Position numbers and translations under genes: made by a program. A model generated the notes under the pieces. It saw nothing but the letters and a program-made list of their open reading frames with translations. It was not told the DNA's origin and ran no database searches. Positions 32,423 through 41,103 of a DNA stretch of 64,000 nt are shown here, in pieces. Position 1 is the first letter of the stretch; every line of letters starts with the position of its first letter. Source of the DNA: Streptomyces sp. DI166 (GTDB lineage Bacteria; Actinomycetota; Actinomycetes; Streptomycetales; Streptomycetaceae); assembly GCF_900091315.1 (NCBI RefSeq), contig NZ_FLSP01000005.1, positions 1-64,000 of the forward strand, in the 5' to 3' direction.

Positions 32423-33682
32423 ATGATCACAAGAACACGGCTGGCGTCGGGGGCCTGTGCCCTCCTCGCCGCGCTGACGGCGGGGCTGGCGTTCCCGGCC
32501 GGGGCGGCGGCCGGCGAACCCACCGGCGAGGACGCGCCGAAGGTGAACCTCGTCCTCGACGTCAGCGGCTCGATGCGGGCCAAGGACATCGACGGCCAGT
32601 CCCGGATGGCCGCCGCGAAGCAGGCGTTCAACGAGGTGCTGGATGCCACCCCCGAGGAGGTGGAGCTGGGCATCCGTACGCTCGGCGCCAACTACCCGGG
32701 CGACAACCGCAAGACGGGCTGCAAGGACACCGCGCAGCTCTACCCGGTCGGCCCGCTGGACCGCACCGAGGCCAAGGCGGCGGTGGCGACGCTCACGCCC
32801 ACCGGCTGGACCCCGATCGGCCCCGCGCTGCTGCAGGCCGCCGACGACCTCGACGGCGGCGACGGCTCCAAGCGCATCGTGCTGATCAGCGACGGCGAGG
32901 ACACCTGCGCCCCGCTCGACCCATGCGAGGTGGCCAGGGAGATAGCCGCCAAGGGCATCGGGCTGACCATCGACACCCTCGGCCTGGTCCCGAACACCAA
33001 GCTGCGCCAGCAGCTCAGCTGTATCGCGGAGGCCACCGGCGGCACGTACACCTCGGTGGAGCACACCGACGAACTGCGCGACCGCGTCAACCAGTTGGTG
33101 GACCGCGCGGCCGACCCGGTGGTCACCCCGGTGCCCGCCGAGGGCGCGGACCGCTGCCCCGACGCCCCCACCCTGAAGTCCGGTCTGTACACCGACCGCG
33201 AGGAGTTCGGGAAGCAGCGCTGGTACCGGGTGGACGTGGAGCCCGGGCAGGAGCTGCGCGCCTCGGTGAGCGTGGGCGCGGACCGGGCGGTGAACCCCTC
33301 CTACGGGGTGCTGCTGCGGGCGGTGACGGTGCACGGGCGCGAGATCGTGCGCGGTGAGGCGGCGGGCAACGGCCGTACCGACACCGTCTCCACGGGCGTG
33401 CGCTACCCGAAGGCTGACCGCGAGGACGACCCGACCGAGACCGTGTGCCTCCAGGTCACGCACTCCTTCTCGGCGGCCTCCGGCGTGAAGACCACGCCGG
33501 GTCTGCCGCTGGAGCTGACCGTGGACGTGGTCGACGGCCCGTCCGACTCCGACGACGTGGCCTCCTTCGGCCTCGGGCGCGGCTGGTGGCTGCTGGGCGT
33601 GCTGATCCTGACCGGCTTCCTCGCCGGGCTCGTCTGGGGCTGGCTGTCGCGCTGGCGCGTCTCGGTCTGGAGGACCAACTGA
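32423..33682 (+). CDS. Secreted or anchored VWA-domain protein
   Basis: A 419-residue protein with an N-terminal signal peptide (positively charged MITRTR, then hydrophobic to about residue 30). Next is a von Willebrand A domain with MIDAS motif DVSGSMR (about 46-52), a T-P-T-G-W-T-P loop and VLISDGEDTC. A beta-rich region follows (from about 235), and a C-terminal transmembrane helix WWLLGVLILTGFLAGLVWGWL ends in a short basic tail. So it is an extracellular, membrane-anchored metal-dependent adhesion-type protein. Its stop overlaps the start of the next gene by one base (TGATG). No relation to the siderophore synthetases is visible. Confidence 0.87.
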   Translation: MITRTRLASGACALLAALTAGLAFPAGAAAGEPTGEDAPKVNLVLDVSGSMRAKDIDGQSRMAAAKQAFNEVLDATPEEVELGIRTLGANYPGDNRKTGCKDTAQLYPVGPLDRTEAKAAVATLTPTGWTPIGPALLQAADDLDGGDGSKRIVLISDGEDTCAPLDPCEVAREIAAKGIGLTIDTLGLVPNTKLRQQLSCIAEATGGTYTSVEHTDELRDRVNQLVDRAADPVVTPVPAEGADRCPDAPTLKSGLYTDREEFGKQRWYRVDVEPGQELRASVSVGADRAVNPSYGVLLRAVTVHGREIVRGEAAGNGRTDTVSTGVRYPKADREDDPTETVCLQVTHSFSAASGVKTTPGLPLELTVDVVDGPSDSDDVASFGLGRGWWLLGVLILTGFLAGLVWGWLSRWRVSVWRTN

Positions 33683-34449
33683 TGCGGATCACACGTACGC
33701 TGACCGCCGCCCTGCTGATGCTGGGCCTGGCCGCCGCCCCCGCGCTGGCGGAGGACGAGGAGCCGAAGGACGGCGCGCCCACCGAGGCGGGCACCTCCTT
33801 CCGTACGGCGACGGAGATCGAGCAGGGCCAGGACGCCACCGCGTCCGGGTCGGCGGGTGACTACCTGTACTGGTCCTTCCCGGCGGACACCGGTCAGCGG
33901 CCCACCGTGAAGGCGACGGTGAAACTGCCCGAGACGCATGCCGCGCAGACCTGGCAGGTCGATGTGTACGACGGGCTGCGGCGCCGCCAGTCCTGCCAGT
34001 ACGGCGCGCAGACGCGCACCGCGGCGGCGGACGCCCCCTCGGTGGAAGTGGCCTGTGTGCTGCGCACGGTGCGGTCCTGGTCGGAGCCGTGGGCCAACGA
34101 CCCGCTGCCCGGCACCTACTACATCCGCCTGACGGTGACGAACCTGTCCACCGGCGACCTGGGCCTGCCGGTGGACGCCTCGGTGCGGGTGGACTCCAAG
34201 GACATCGGCGGCGCGGCGGCCGTGGACGGTTCGCTGGGCGAGCCGCTGGTGCCGGGTGTGGCGGTGAAGTCCGAGGCGGAGGACGAGGATTCGGCGGTGC
34301 TGTCGAGCATCGACCCGGACGACGGCTGGTCCTCGGGCTGGTGGTCCGACCGCTGGGTGTGGACCGCGGTGGGCGGCCTCCTGGCGGCACTGGCGGGCAT
34401 CGGCGGGTACGCGCTGACGCGTGGTTCTGGGCGGCCCACCAGGGCCTGA
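33682..34449 (+). CDS. Secreted membrane-anchored protein of unknown function, VWA partner
   Basis: A 255-residue protein; the ATG at 33682 overlaps the VWA stop. It has a signal peptide with AxA cleavage (LAAAPALAEDEEP) and an extracytoplasmic beta-rich domain (DYLYWSFPADTGQRPTVKA, TYYIRLTVTNLSTGDLG) like the C-terminal part of the preceding VWA protein. A Trp-rich stretch follows, then one transmembrane helix WVWTAVGGLLAALAGIGGYAL and a short basic tail. The pair probably acts together at the cell surface. The stop codon lies inside a tandem repeat. Confidence 0.82.
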   Translation: MRITRTLTAALLMLGLAAAPALAEDEEPKDGAPTEAGTSFRTATEIEQGQDATASGSAGDYLYWSFPADTGQRPTVKATVKLPETHAAQTWQVDVYDGLRRRQSCQYGAQTRTAAADAPSVEVACVLRTVRSWSEPWANDPLPGTYYIRLTVTNLSTGDLGLPVDASVRVDSKDIGGAAAVDGSLGEPLVPGVAVKSEAEDEDSAVLSSIDPDDGWSSGWWSDRWVWTAVGGLLAALAGIGGYALTRGSGRPTRA

Positions 34450-34477
34450 CGCGCGGTTCCGGACAGCCCACCAGGGC
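34414..34477 (+). repeat. 32-bp tandem duplication across a stop codon
   Basis: Two imperfect 32-bp units (34414-34445 and 34446-34477), both beginning CTGACGCG and ending CCCACCAGGGC. The TGA at 34447-34449 sits at the junction. The second copy is therefore just outside the reading frame. Confidence 0.8.
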
Positions 34478-34533
34478 CTGACGCCTTCTATGGATGGGCC
34501 CGTCGCACTCCGGTGCGGCGGGCCCATCGGCGT

Positions 34534-35160
34534 CTATCCCTCGCGCAGTGCCTTGGCGAGCGTGCCGTCGCCGGTCACGGTGATCCGGCCGTCGCGCACC
34601 GCGTCGGGCACGCTCAACTCGCCGCGCGCCACGGCCGTACAGGTGGCGGTGTCGAGGGCGAGCCTGGCGTCGGGTTCGGCCGGGGCGGGGCCGTCGCCGT
34701 ACACCGGACCGTCCTCGGCGCCGGCGTACACATGGAACCGTCCCTCCTCCAGGGCGACTTCGACCAGCCCCTCCCCCTCCAGCTCCCTCAGCAGCGGCAG
34801 CGCGAACCAGTGGGCGCGCACCGCGTCCGTCGGCCTGCGCTCACCCAGCTCCGCGCGCCCCCACTCCCCCAGCGTCTGGAGGACGGGCAGCAACTGACGC
34901 CCGCGCGGGGTGAGTTCGTACACGTAGGCGGCGCCGGGCGGGGGCAGGCGGCGCCGGGTGGTCAGGCCGTCGCGTTCCATGTCCTTCAGCCGGGAGGCCA
35001 GTACGTCGGTGCTCACGCCGGGCAGGTCCGCGTGCAGGTCGGTGTAGCGGCGCGGTCCGGCCAGCAGTTCCCGGACGATCAGCAGGGTCCAGCGGTCGCC
35101 CACGACGTCGAGCGCGCGGGCAGCGGAACAGTACTGGTCGTAGCTTCGGCGTGGTGACAT
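34534..35160 (-). CDS. HxlR-family transcriptional regulator
   Basis: A 208-residue protein. The winged helix (residues 1-100) has the HxlR pattern QYCSAARALDVVGDRWTLLIVRELLAGPRRYTDL, then GVSTDVLASRLKDMERDGL and the wing RRLPPPGAAYVYELTPRG. The C-terminal half is an extra domain resembling SCP2-type sterol-carrier folds seen in longer HxlR members. Starts at 35160 or 35178 are both possible. It is divergent from the aminotransferase gene, with 81 bp containing both promoters, so it may control that gene. The inducer is unknown. Confidence 0.87.
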   Translation of the reverse strand: MSPRRSYDQYCSAARALDVVGDRWTLLIVRELLAGPRRYTDLHADLPGVSTDVLASRLKDMERDGLTTRRRLPPPGAAYVYELTPRGRQLLPVLQTLGEWGRAELGERRPTDAVRAHWFALPLLRELEGEGLVEVALEEGRFHVYAGAEDGPVYGDGPAPAEPDARLALDTATCTAVARGELSVPDAVRDGRITVTGDGTLAKALREG

Positions 35161-35241
35161 GGCACGCAGTCTAGACATGTCATTGGACTTTCCAAGCACC
35201 CACTTGGTAAAACCAAGCAACACCAGATCCTGGAGGGGCGC

Positions 35242-36450
35242 ATGGAGTTCCGGCAGTCGAACAAGCTCAGCGATGTCTGCTACGAGATCCGCGGCCCGGT
35301 GATCGAACACGCCGACGCGCTGGAGAAGGCGGGCCACAGCGTGCTGCGCCTGAACACCGGCAACCCCGCGCTCTTCGGCTTCGAGGCGCCGGAGGAGATC
35401 CTCCAGGACATGATCCGGATGCTGCCCCAGGCACACGGCTACACCGACTCCAAGGGCGTCCTCTCCGCGCGCCGGGCCGTCGCCGGGCGCTACCAGAACC
35501 TGGGTCTTGAAGTGGACGTCGACGACGTCTTCCTCGGCAACGGCATCTCCGAGCTGATCTCCATGGCGGTGACCGCGCTGGTGGAGGACGGCGACGAAAT
35601 CCTCATCCCGGCCCCCGACTTCCCCCTCTGGACGGCCGTCACCACGCTCGCGGGCGGCAAGCCCGTGCACTACCTCTGCGACGAACAGGCCGACTGGTAC
35701 CCGGATCTGGACGACATGGCCGCGAAGATCACGGACCGCACCAAGGCCGTGGTCATCATCAACCCCAACAACCCCACCGGTGCGGTCTACCCCAAGGAGG
35801 TCATCGAGGGCATCCTCGACCTCGCCCGCCGCCACGGCCTGATGGTCTTCGCGGACGAGATCTACGACCAGATCCTCTACGACGACGCCGTCCACCACTC
35901 GGCCGCCGCCCTCGCCCCCGACCTGGTCGTGCTGACCTTCTGCGGCCTGTCCAAGACGTACCGGGTGGCGGGCTTCCGCTCGGGCTGGCTGGTCGTCACC
36001 GGGCCCAAGCAGCACGCCCGCAACTACCTGGAGGGCCTGACCATGCTGGCCTCCATGCGGCTGTGCGCCAACGCGCCCGCGCAGTACGCCATCCAGGCCG
36101 CGCTCGGCGGGCGGCAGTCCATCCAGGAGCTGACGGCTCCCGGTGGGCGGCTGCGTCAGCAGCGGGACGTGGCCTGGGAGAAGCTGAACGAGATCCCCGG
36201 GGTGTCGTGCGTGAAGCCCAAGGGCTCGCTGTACGCCTTCCCACGCCTCGACCCCAAGGTGCACAGGATCCACGACGACGAGAAGTTCGTGCTGGACCTG
36301 CTGCTGCGCGAGAAGATCCAGGTCGTCCAGGGCACCGGCTTCAACTGGCCCACCCCGGACCACTTCCGCATCCTCACCCTCCCGCACGCCGACGACCTGG
36401 AGGCCGCGATCGGCCGGATCGGACGCTTCCTGAGCGGGTACCGCCAGTAG
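35242..36450 (+). CDS. PLP-dependent aminotransferase, alanine/glutamate type
   Basis: A 402-residue fold-type I aminotransferase with a GGAGGGGC site before the ATG. NTGNPALFGF is the substrate loop, IINPNNPTGAVYP holds the PLP-contact Asn, and DEIYDQILYD holds the conserved Asp-Glu. The Schiff-base Lys is in GLSKTYRVAGFRSGW. The sequence is of the AlaA/AlaC kind that makes alanine from pyruvate and glutamate. The last codons and the stop fall in a 16-bp tandem repeat. Confidence 0.93.
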   Translation: MEFRQSNKLSDVCYEIRGPVIEHADALEKAGHSVLRLNTGNPALFGFEAPEEILQDMIRMLPQAHGYTDSKGVLSARRAVAGRYQNLGLEVDVDDVFLGNGISELISMAVTALVEDGDEILIPAPDFPLWTAVTTLAGGKPVHYLCDEQADWYPDLDDMAAKITDRTKAVVIINPNNPTGAVYPKEVIEGILDLARRHGLMVFADEIYDQILYDDAVHHSAAALAPDLVVLTFCGLSKTYRVAGFRSGWLVVTGPKQHARNYLEGLTMLASMRLCANAPAQYAIQAALGGRQSIQELTAPGGRLRQQRDVAWEKLNEIPGVSCVKPKGSLYAFPRLDPKVHRIHDDEKFVLDLLLREKIQVVQGTGFNWPTPDHFRILTLPHADDLEAAIGRIGRFLSGYRQ

Positions 36451-36496
36451 CGGGTACCGCCAGTAGCGGGTACCGCCAGTAGCGGGTACCGCCAGT
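36433..36496 (+). repeat. Four tandem 16-bp repeats spanning the aminotransferase stop
   Basis: Unit AGCGGGTACCGCCAGT is repeated four times exactly, with a partial fifth (AGCGGATACCGG). The stop TAG (36448-36450) is formed at the first junction. The unit length is not a multiple of three, so copies can change without extending the protein. Confidence 0.92.
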
Positions 36497-36535
36497 AGCG
36501 GATACCGGCGGTGGCGCGCGGGTAAATCGTCGGCC

Positions 36536-37072
36536 ATGAGCGACCGCCCGCTGCTCCTCCTTGATGTCGACGGCCCCCTGAACCCCTTCCGGGCCGTCTT
36601 CGCCCGCCACCGCGGCTACGTCACCCGCAGGGTCCACCCACCGAGCTGGGCGACCCGCCAGCCCCCGGGCTCCCGGCGGCTGCGCCGGGGCCTGCGGGTG
36701 CGCCTGCACCCGGGCCACGGGGCACGGCTCCAGTCCCTGCCCTACGAACTGACCTGGGCGACCACCTGGATGCACGAGGCCAACGAGTACGTCGCCCCGG
36801 TGATCGGGCTCCCCGACGACCTGCCCGTCATCGAGTTCACGGACCTGTTCGTCCCGGACCCCGAGGGCCTGTACTGGAAGACCCGCCAGGTGGTGGCCTG
36901 GGCCGCGGGACGGCCGTTCGTCTGGGTGGACGACATGGTGACCGACCTGGACGTGCGGCACGTGGAGGAGTCCCACGCCGGTCCCGCCCTGCTGCTGCGG
37001 ATAGACCCGCGCCGGGGGCTCGGGGAGCCGGAGTTCGCGCGGCTGGAGCAGTGGGCCCGCGAGCTGTCGTGA
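36536..37072 (+). CDS. HAD-like hydrolase family protein
   Basis: A 178-residue protein with the HAD motif I DVDGPLNP (residues 10-17), where the second Asp is retained. LTWATTWMHEAN is motif II-like, and FVWVDD (about 124-129) is motif III/IV. A Pro/Arg-rich insertion lies between motifs I and II. It is probably a phosphatase-fold protein of unknown substrate, commonly listed as secreted-independent HAD in actinomycetes. It starts 86 bp after the aminotransferase stop, just past the tandem repeat. Confidence 0.8.
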   Translation: MSDRPLLLLDVDGPLNPFRAVFARHRGYVTRRVHPPSWATRQPPGSRRLRRGLRVRLHPGHGARLQSLPYELTWATTWMHEANEYVAPVIGLPDDLPVIEFTDLFVPDPEGLYWKTRQVVAWAAGRPFVWVDDMVTDLDVRHVEESHAGPALLLRIDPRRGLGEPEFARLEQWARELS

Positions 37073-37102
37073 CATCGTCCGCCGACACCTAGCCTGTGAG
37101 GC

Positions 37103-37702
37103 ATGAGTGATCTTCTGCTGGTGCGGCACGGGGAGACCGAGTGGTCGCGGTCGGGGCGGCACACCGGGACGACGGACGTTCCGCTGACCGAGCACGGGCG
37201 GGAGGAGGCGCGGCGGCTGGTGCCGCTGATCCGCTCGCACCGGATCGGGGCGGCCTTCGTCAGCCCGCTGCAACGGGCCCGGGAGACCGCCGAGCTGATC
37301 GGGCTGACCTCGATGCGGATCGAGCCGGACCTGCGGGAGTGGGACTACGGCGCCTACGAGGGCGTCACCACGGTCGAGATCCAGCGTGAGCGGCCCGGCT
37401 GGTTCCTGTTCACGGACGGGGTCGCGCCGGGGCCGCCCGAGCACCCCGGGGAGAGCGTGGAGGAGGTCGGCAGGCGGGCGGACCGGGTGCTGGCCGAGGT
37501 GGACGCGGCGCACGCCAACACCGAGGGCGTGGTGGTGCTGGTGGCGCACGGGCACTTCCTGCGCGTCCTCACGGCACGGCGGCTGGGGCTGCCGCCCTCG
37601 GACGGGGCGCTGTTCCAGCTCGCCACCGGGACCGTGTGCCGGCTGAGCACCGAGCACGGGCGGCCGGTGATCGCGGGGTGGAATGTCAGACCCTCGCCGT
37701 AG
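37103..37702 (+). CDS. Histidine phosphatase family (phosphoglycerate mutase-like)
   Basis: A 199-residue enzyme with the catalytic motif LLVRHGETEWSRSGRHTGTTDVPLT (RHG at about 8-10). Arg in SPLQRARETAELIG, Glu in LREWDYGAYEG and the second His in VVLVAHGHFLRVL complete the active site. These features are shared by broad-specificity phosphatases and phosphoglycerate mutases. The short length and GAYEG loop favour a phosphatase. It follows the HAD gene by 30 bp, so they may be co-transcribed. Confidence 0.93.
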   Translation: MSDLLLVRHGETEWSRSGRHTGTTDVPLTEHGREEARRLVPLIRSHRIGAAFVSPLQRARETAELIGLTSMRIEPDLREWDYGAYEGVTTVEIQRERPGWFLFTDGVAPGPPEHPGESVEEVGRRADRVLAEVDAAHANTEGVVVLVAHGHFLRVLTARRLGLPPSDGALFQLATGTVCRLSTEHGRPVIAGWNVRPSP

Positions 37703-37750
37703 CCTTCGAAACAGGCACGAGTGTCGCCGCACCGTGGGAGGGAGCACGCC

Positions 37751-38383
37751 GTGACCAGACCGCCGACCGCCGCGCAGCGGCGTGTGATCGACGCCGCCGA
37801 CCCGGTCACCGGGCGGCTGAGCGGTACGGAGGCGCAGCTCGCGGCGCTGGTCAGACGCGGGCTCGCGTTCCGTCATCCGCGGCCGCCGCACGCCCACTTC
37901 CTGACTCCGGCAGGTCATCGCATACGGGAGTCGGCGGGCGAGGAGCCTCAGGCCGCGCCGGAGCCCGCCGCCGCGACGGCCGGGGTGTTCACGGCGCGCA
38001 CCGGCGGCGAGGAGGAGCCGCCCCCGGCCGGTCCGGCCCGCCTGCGCGAGGTGCGCAGTGCCTGGGAGGGGCTGCTGGAGCTGCGCCGGATGACCAACGC
38101 GGACGGGGCCACGGACCGGCCGTGCGGCTGGGAGCGCTCGCATCTGGTGCAGGCGGCGGCGCTGGCCCTGGAGGCGGCCGGGCATCCGCCCGCCGGTCCG
38201 GACGGTGACGGCTACCGGGTGCGCGCGACCCCGCAGCCCGAGGCGGTGGCCGTGCACGGGCCGGGCGGGGAGGAGCTGCACGCCTGCGCGGTGACACTGG
38301 AGAAGGCGGGCTGGCAGGTCGGCGAGCACACCGAGCCCCGGTCCCGCGAGCGCTATCTGCTGGCCTCGCCCAGACGGATGTAG
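37751..38383 (+). CDS. Hypothetical protein
   Basis: A 210-residue protein from a GTG at 37751 with GGGAGG upstream. The N-terminal 60 residues look like a small winged-helix or repeat element (TAAQRRVIDAADPVTGRLSGTEAQLAALVRRGLA). An Ala/Pro/Glu-rich linker follows, then a second alpha/beta domain ending in a HACAVTLEKAGWQVGEHTEPRSRERYL strand set. I recognise no family. It lies in a run of co-oriented small genes (36.5-39.5 kb), each with its own ribosome site. Confidence 0.65.
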   Translation: MTRPPTAAQRRVIDAADPVTGRLSGTEAQLAALVRRGLAFRHPRPPHAHFLTPAGHRIRESAGEEPQAAPEPAAATAGVFTARTGGEEEPPPAGPARLREVRSAWEGLLELRRMTNADGATDRPCGWERSHLVQAAALALEAAGHPPAGPDGDGYRVRATPQPEAVAVHGPGGEELHACAVTLEKAGWQVGEHTEPRSRERYLLASPRRM

Positions 38384-38446
38384 AGGCCACGTGTCAGGAT
38401 CAGGCGTTCGAGAGACCCGAGCAGCAAGGCAGGGGAAAGGGAAGTC

Positions 38447-38869
38447 GTGACCGAGCCGTTTTCCGTTCCGGTGACCGTCCGTGGCTACGAGACGGACGTC
38501 CAGGGACACCTCAACCAGGCCGTGTACCTGCAGTACGCGGAGCACGCCCGCTGGTCCCTGCTGCACGCGGCCGGGATCACCCAGTCCGCGCTGCAGGCCA
38601 AGGGTGTCGGACCGGTCGCCCTGGAGACGACCGTCCGCTACCGGCGTGAGCTGCTCGCCGGGGACGAGACCGAGGTGACCTGCGCGTTCCTCTGGGGTGA
38701 GGGCAAGACCTTCCGCATCGAGCAGACCATCCGCAAGACCGACGGCACGGTGGCCGCCGAGATCACGGCGGTCGGCGGTCTGATGGACCTCACGGCCCGC
38801 AAACTGCTCGCCGACCCGCGCGCCTACTTCAAGGAACTGGCCGCCGAACCGGCCCTGTTCGGACTCTGA
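38447..38869 (+). CDS. Acyl-CoA thioesterase, hotdog fold (4HBT type)
   Basis: A 140-residue single-domain hotdog protein, GTG start. The family active-site region is ETDVQGHLNQAVYLQYAEHARW (Asp then HLNQAVY), followed by a central helix. The strands VALETTVRYRRELLAGDETEVTC and FRIEQTIRKTDGTVAAEITAVGGLMDL complete the fold. It resembles YbgC/4-hydroxybenzoyl-CoA thioesterases. The substrate acyl group is unknown. Confidence 0.92.
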   Translation: MTEPFSVPVTVRGYETDVQGHLNQAVYLQYAEHARWSLLHAAGITQSALQAKGVGPVALETTVRYRRELLAGDETEVTCAFLWGEGKTFRIEQTIRKTDGTVAAEITAVGGLMDLTARKLLADPRAYFKELAAEPALFGL

Positions 38870-38934
38870 GCCACGCTCCGGCACCCCGAAAACCGTGTGC
38901 GGCCGGCCTCCTCGACCTGCGAGGCTGACCGCCC

Positions 38935-39540
38935 ATGGCGCCACGACGTGTAAAACCCAGCCTGTACATCTCCGTGGACATCGAGGCCGACGGCCCGATC
39001 CCAGGGCCGTACTCCATGCTCAGCATCGGCGCGGCGGTCGCCGGGACGCAGGACGCGGACGGGTTCGTGGCGGCCGATCCCGAGGCGCGGACCTTCTACC
39101 GGGAACTGAGGCCCATCCGCGACGACTTCGTGCCGGAGGCGCTCGCGGTCAGCGGTCTCGACCGGGAGCGCCTCGGCACGGAGGGGTACGATCCGGCGCT
39201 CGCGATGGCGCAGTTCAGCCGGTGGGTGCGGGACGTGTCCGAGGGCGCGCAGCCCGTGATGTGCGGGTACCCGGCCTCGTACGACTGGACGTTTCTCTAC
39301 TGGTACCTGATCCGGTTCGCCGGTTCGAGTCCCTTCGGGCACTCGGGGTGCCTGGACATGAAGACCCTCTACGCCACCAAGGCACACCTGCCGCTGCGGG
39401 CCGTCGCCAAGGGCACGATGCCGCGCGAGCTGCTGTCGCGGCGCCGGCACACGCATCACGCCCTGGACGACGCGATCGAGCAGGCGGAGCTGTTCGCGAA
39501 CCTCATGGCGTGGCCGGGGCGGGGTGGGGAGAGCCGCTGA
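38935..39540 (+). CDS. DEDD-family 3'-5' exonuclease
   Basis: A 201-residue RNase T/DnaQ-like nuclease. Exo I SVDIEADGPIPG (Asp and Glu near residues 15-17), Exo II YDWTFLYWYL and Exo III HHALDDAIEQAE provide the four acidic metal ligands plus His, a DEDDh site. It is a stand-alone exonuclease, as seen in many actinobacteria, acting on RNA or DNA 3' ends. It overlaps the end of the convergent permease gene by 38 bp. Confidence 0.9.
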   Translation: MAPRRVKPSLYISVDIEADGPIPGPYSMLSIGAAVAGTQDADGFVAADPEARTFYRELRPIRDDFVPEALAVSGLDRERLGTEGYDPALAMAQFSRWVRDVSEGAQPVMCGYPASYDWTFLYWYLIRFAGSSPFGHSGCLDMKTLYATKAHLPLRAVAKGTMPRELLSRRRHTHHALDDAIEQAELFANLMAWPGRGGESR

Positions 39541-40891
39541 GCTCCTCCCCCGCCTCCATGGGGTGCGTCACGTCCTGCGCGTCGCGCTGCCTGCCCAGGT
39601 GGTTGAAGACCAGGTTCAGTACGACCGCCACCACACAGCCGGTGGAGATACCGGAGTCCAGGACGATCCGGGCGGTCTCCGGGAAGGCGTGGTAGAACTC
39701 CGGCGCGGAGATCGGGATGATGCCGATCGCGAGGGAGACGGCGACGATGAGGACGTTGTTGTCCTTCTCCAGTCCGGCGCGGACCAGGGTCTGGATGCCG
39801 CTGGCCGCGACCGAGCCGAACAGCACCACGCCCGCGCCGCCGAGCACCGGGCGCGGTACGACCGCGATCAGCGAGGCGGCCATCGGGCACAGGCCCATCA
39901 GCACCAGGAAGCCGCCGCCCGCGGCGACGACGTAGCGGCTGCGGATCCTCGTCATCGCGACCAGGCCGATGTTCTGGGCGAAGGCGCTGCACATGAAGCC
40001 GTTGAAGACGGGGCTGAGGGCCGAGCCCAGGGTGTCGGCGCGCAGTCCGGCCGCAATGGTCTTCTCGTCGGCGGGGCGGTCGACGATCTCGCCCAGGGCG
40101 AGCATGTCGGCGGTGGACTCCGTCATCGAGACCACCATCACCACGCACATGGAGACGATCGCGGCGATCTGGAACTGCGGGGCACCGAAGTGGAACGGTG
40201 TCGGGAAGCCGACCACAGCCGCGTCCGTGACCGGGCCGAAGTCGGTGACACCGAACGGGACGGCGATCAGGGTGCCGCCGACCAGGCCGAGCAGGACGGC
40301 GATCTGCTTGACGAACCCGCGGGTGAACCGGCGCAGCAGCAGGACCAGCAGCAGCGTCACCGCGGCCAGAGTCAGGTAGGTGCTCGAACCGTAGTCGTCC
40401 GCCGCGGGGTTGGGGCCCTGGGCCCAGCCGAAGGCGACCGGGAGCAGGGAGACACCGATCAGGGTGATGACCGTGCCGGTGACCACGGGCGGGAAGAAGC
40501 GGACCATCTTGCTGAAGAACGGGGCCGCTATGAAGCCCAGCAGTCCGGCGACGATGACCGCCCCGAAGATGATCGGCAGCGCGTCGGACTTGTCGTCCGT
40601 GGCGGCGACGACGGCGGTCATGGGGGCGACACCGGCGAAGGTGACGCCGTTGACGAAGGGGAGCCGGGCACCGATCTTCCAGATGCCGAGGGTCTGGAGG
40701 AAGGTCGCGAGGCCCGCCGTGAAGAGGCAGGCGCCGGTGAGGAAGGTCAGTTCGGTGCCGGAAAGGCCGATGGCCGCGCCGACGATCAGGGGTGGGGCGA
40801 CGACGCCCGCGTACATGGCGGCCACGTGCTGCAGGCCGGTGGTCGCCATTCTCAGGGCGGGGAGTTTCTCGTCGACGGGGTGGGCGGACAC
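39503..40891 (-). CDS. NCS2 nucleobase permease (uracil/xanthine type)
   Basis: A 462-residue integral membrane protein with about 12-14 hydrophobic segments. It imports purines with protons. The NAT signature FAQNIGLVAMTRI and the SxTEST-like VVSMTESTADMLALG are present, and the N-terminal half has LPFVNGVTFAGVAPM. Substrate residues suggest xanthine or urate rather than uracil. It lies downstream of 8-oxoguanine deaminase in the same orientation, separated by a 12-bp-arm hairpin. Its probable role here is to feed external xanthine or urate to the degradation genes. Confidence 0.94.
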   Translation of the reverse strand: MSAHPVDEKLPALRMATTGLQHVAAMYAGVVAPPLIVGAAIGLSGTELTFLTGACLFTAGLATFLQTLGIWKIGARLPFVNGVTFAGVAPMTAVVAATDDKSDALPIIFGAVIVAGLLGFIAAPFFSKMVRFFPPVVTGTVITLIGVSLLPVAFGWAQGPNPAADDYGSSTYLTLAAVTLLLVLLLRRFTRGFVKQIAVLLGLVGGTLIAVPFGVTDFGPVTDAAVVGFPTPFHFGAPQFQIAAIVSMCVVMVVSMTESTADMLALGEIVDRPADEKTIAAGLRADTLGSALSPVFNGFMCSAFAQNIGLVAMTRIRSRYVVAAGGGFLVLMGLCPMAASLIAVVPRPVLGGAGVVLFGSVAASGIQTLVRAGLEKDNNVLIVAVSLAIGIIPISAPEFYHAFPETARIVLDSGISTGCVVAVVLNLVFNHLGRQRDAQDVTHPMEAGEELSGSPHPAPATP

Positions 40892-40994
40892 GGGCGGCTC
40901 CTCCGGTCGGTTGACAGCACGTCGGCTCTGACGTGGGTTTCAAGGAGGTGGTGCGCGGTCGTGCGGGACCGGTACAGAGGGGACGGTGACCGTT

Positions 40995-41024
40995 CCGGGG
41001 CGCGCACGTCCATGCGCGCCCCGG
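40995..41024 (-). terminator. Hairpin downstream of 8-oxoguanine deaminase
   Basis: Perfect 12-bp arms CCGGGGCGCGCA (40995-41006) and TGCGCGCCCCGG (41013-41024) with a 6-base loop, between the deaminase stop and the permease. Reads as a terminator that lets the permease be controlled apart. Confidence 0.65.
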
Positions 41025-41103
41025 ACACGGCCGCCATGGACCCCGCTGGGGTCCACGGCCACCGGCCGAGAGCCGTCCCTCTCAGCCGGGGGTCTTCACC
41101 TGC

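Noticed and set aside
32423-34449. VWA operon as part of the siderophore locus or of a MoxR-VWA conflict system
   Set aside because: No MoxR ATPase or siderophore enzyme features; both products have signal peptides and face outside.
36433-36496. Possible CRISPR array
   Set aside because: The 16-bp units are directly adjacent with no spacers, and no Cas gene is near.
34534-36537. Fusion of the HxlR gene with a long upstream frame
   Set aside because: The upstream part is antisense to the aminotransferase. The HxlR start with wing and HTH is at 35160 or 35178.
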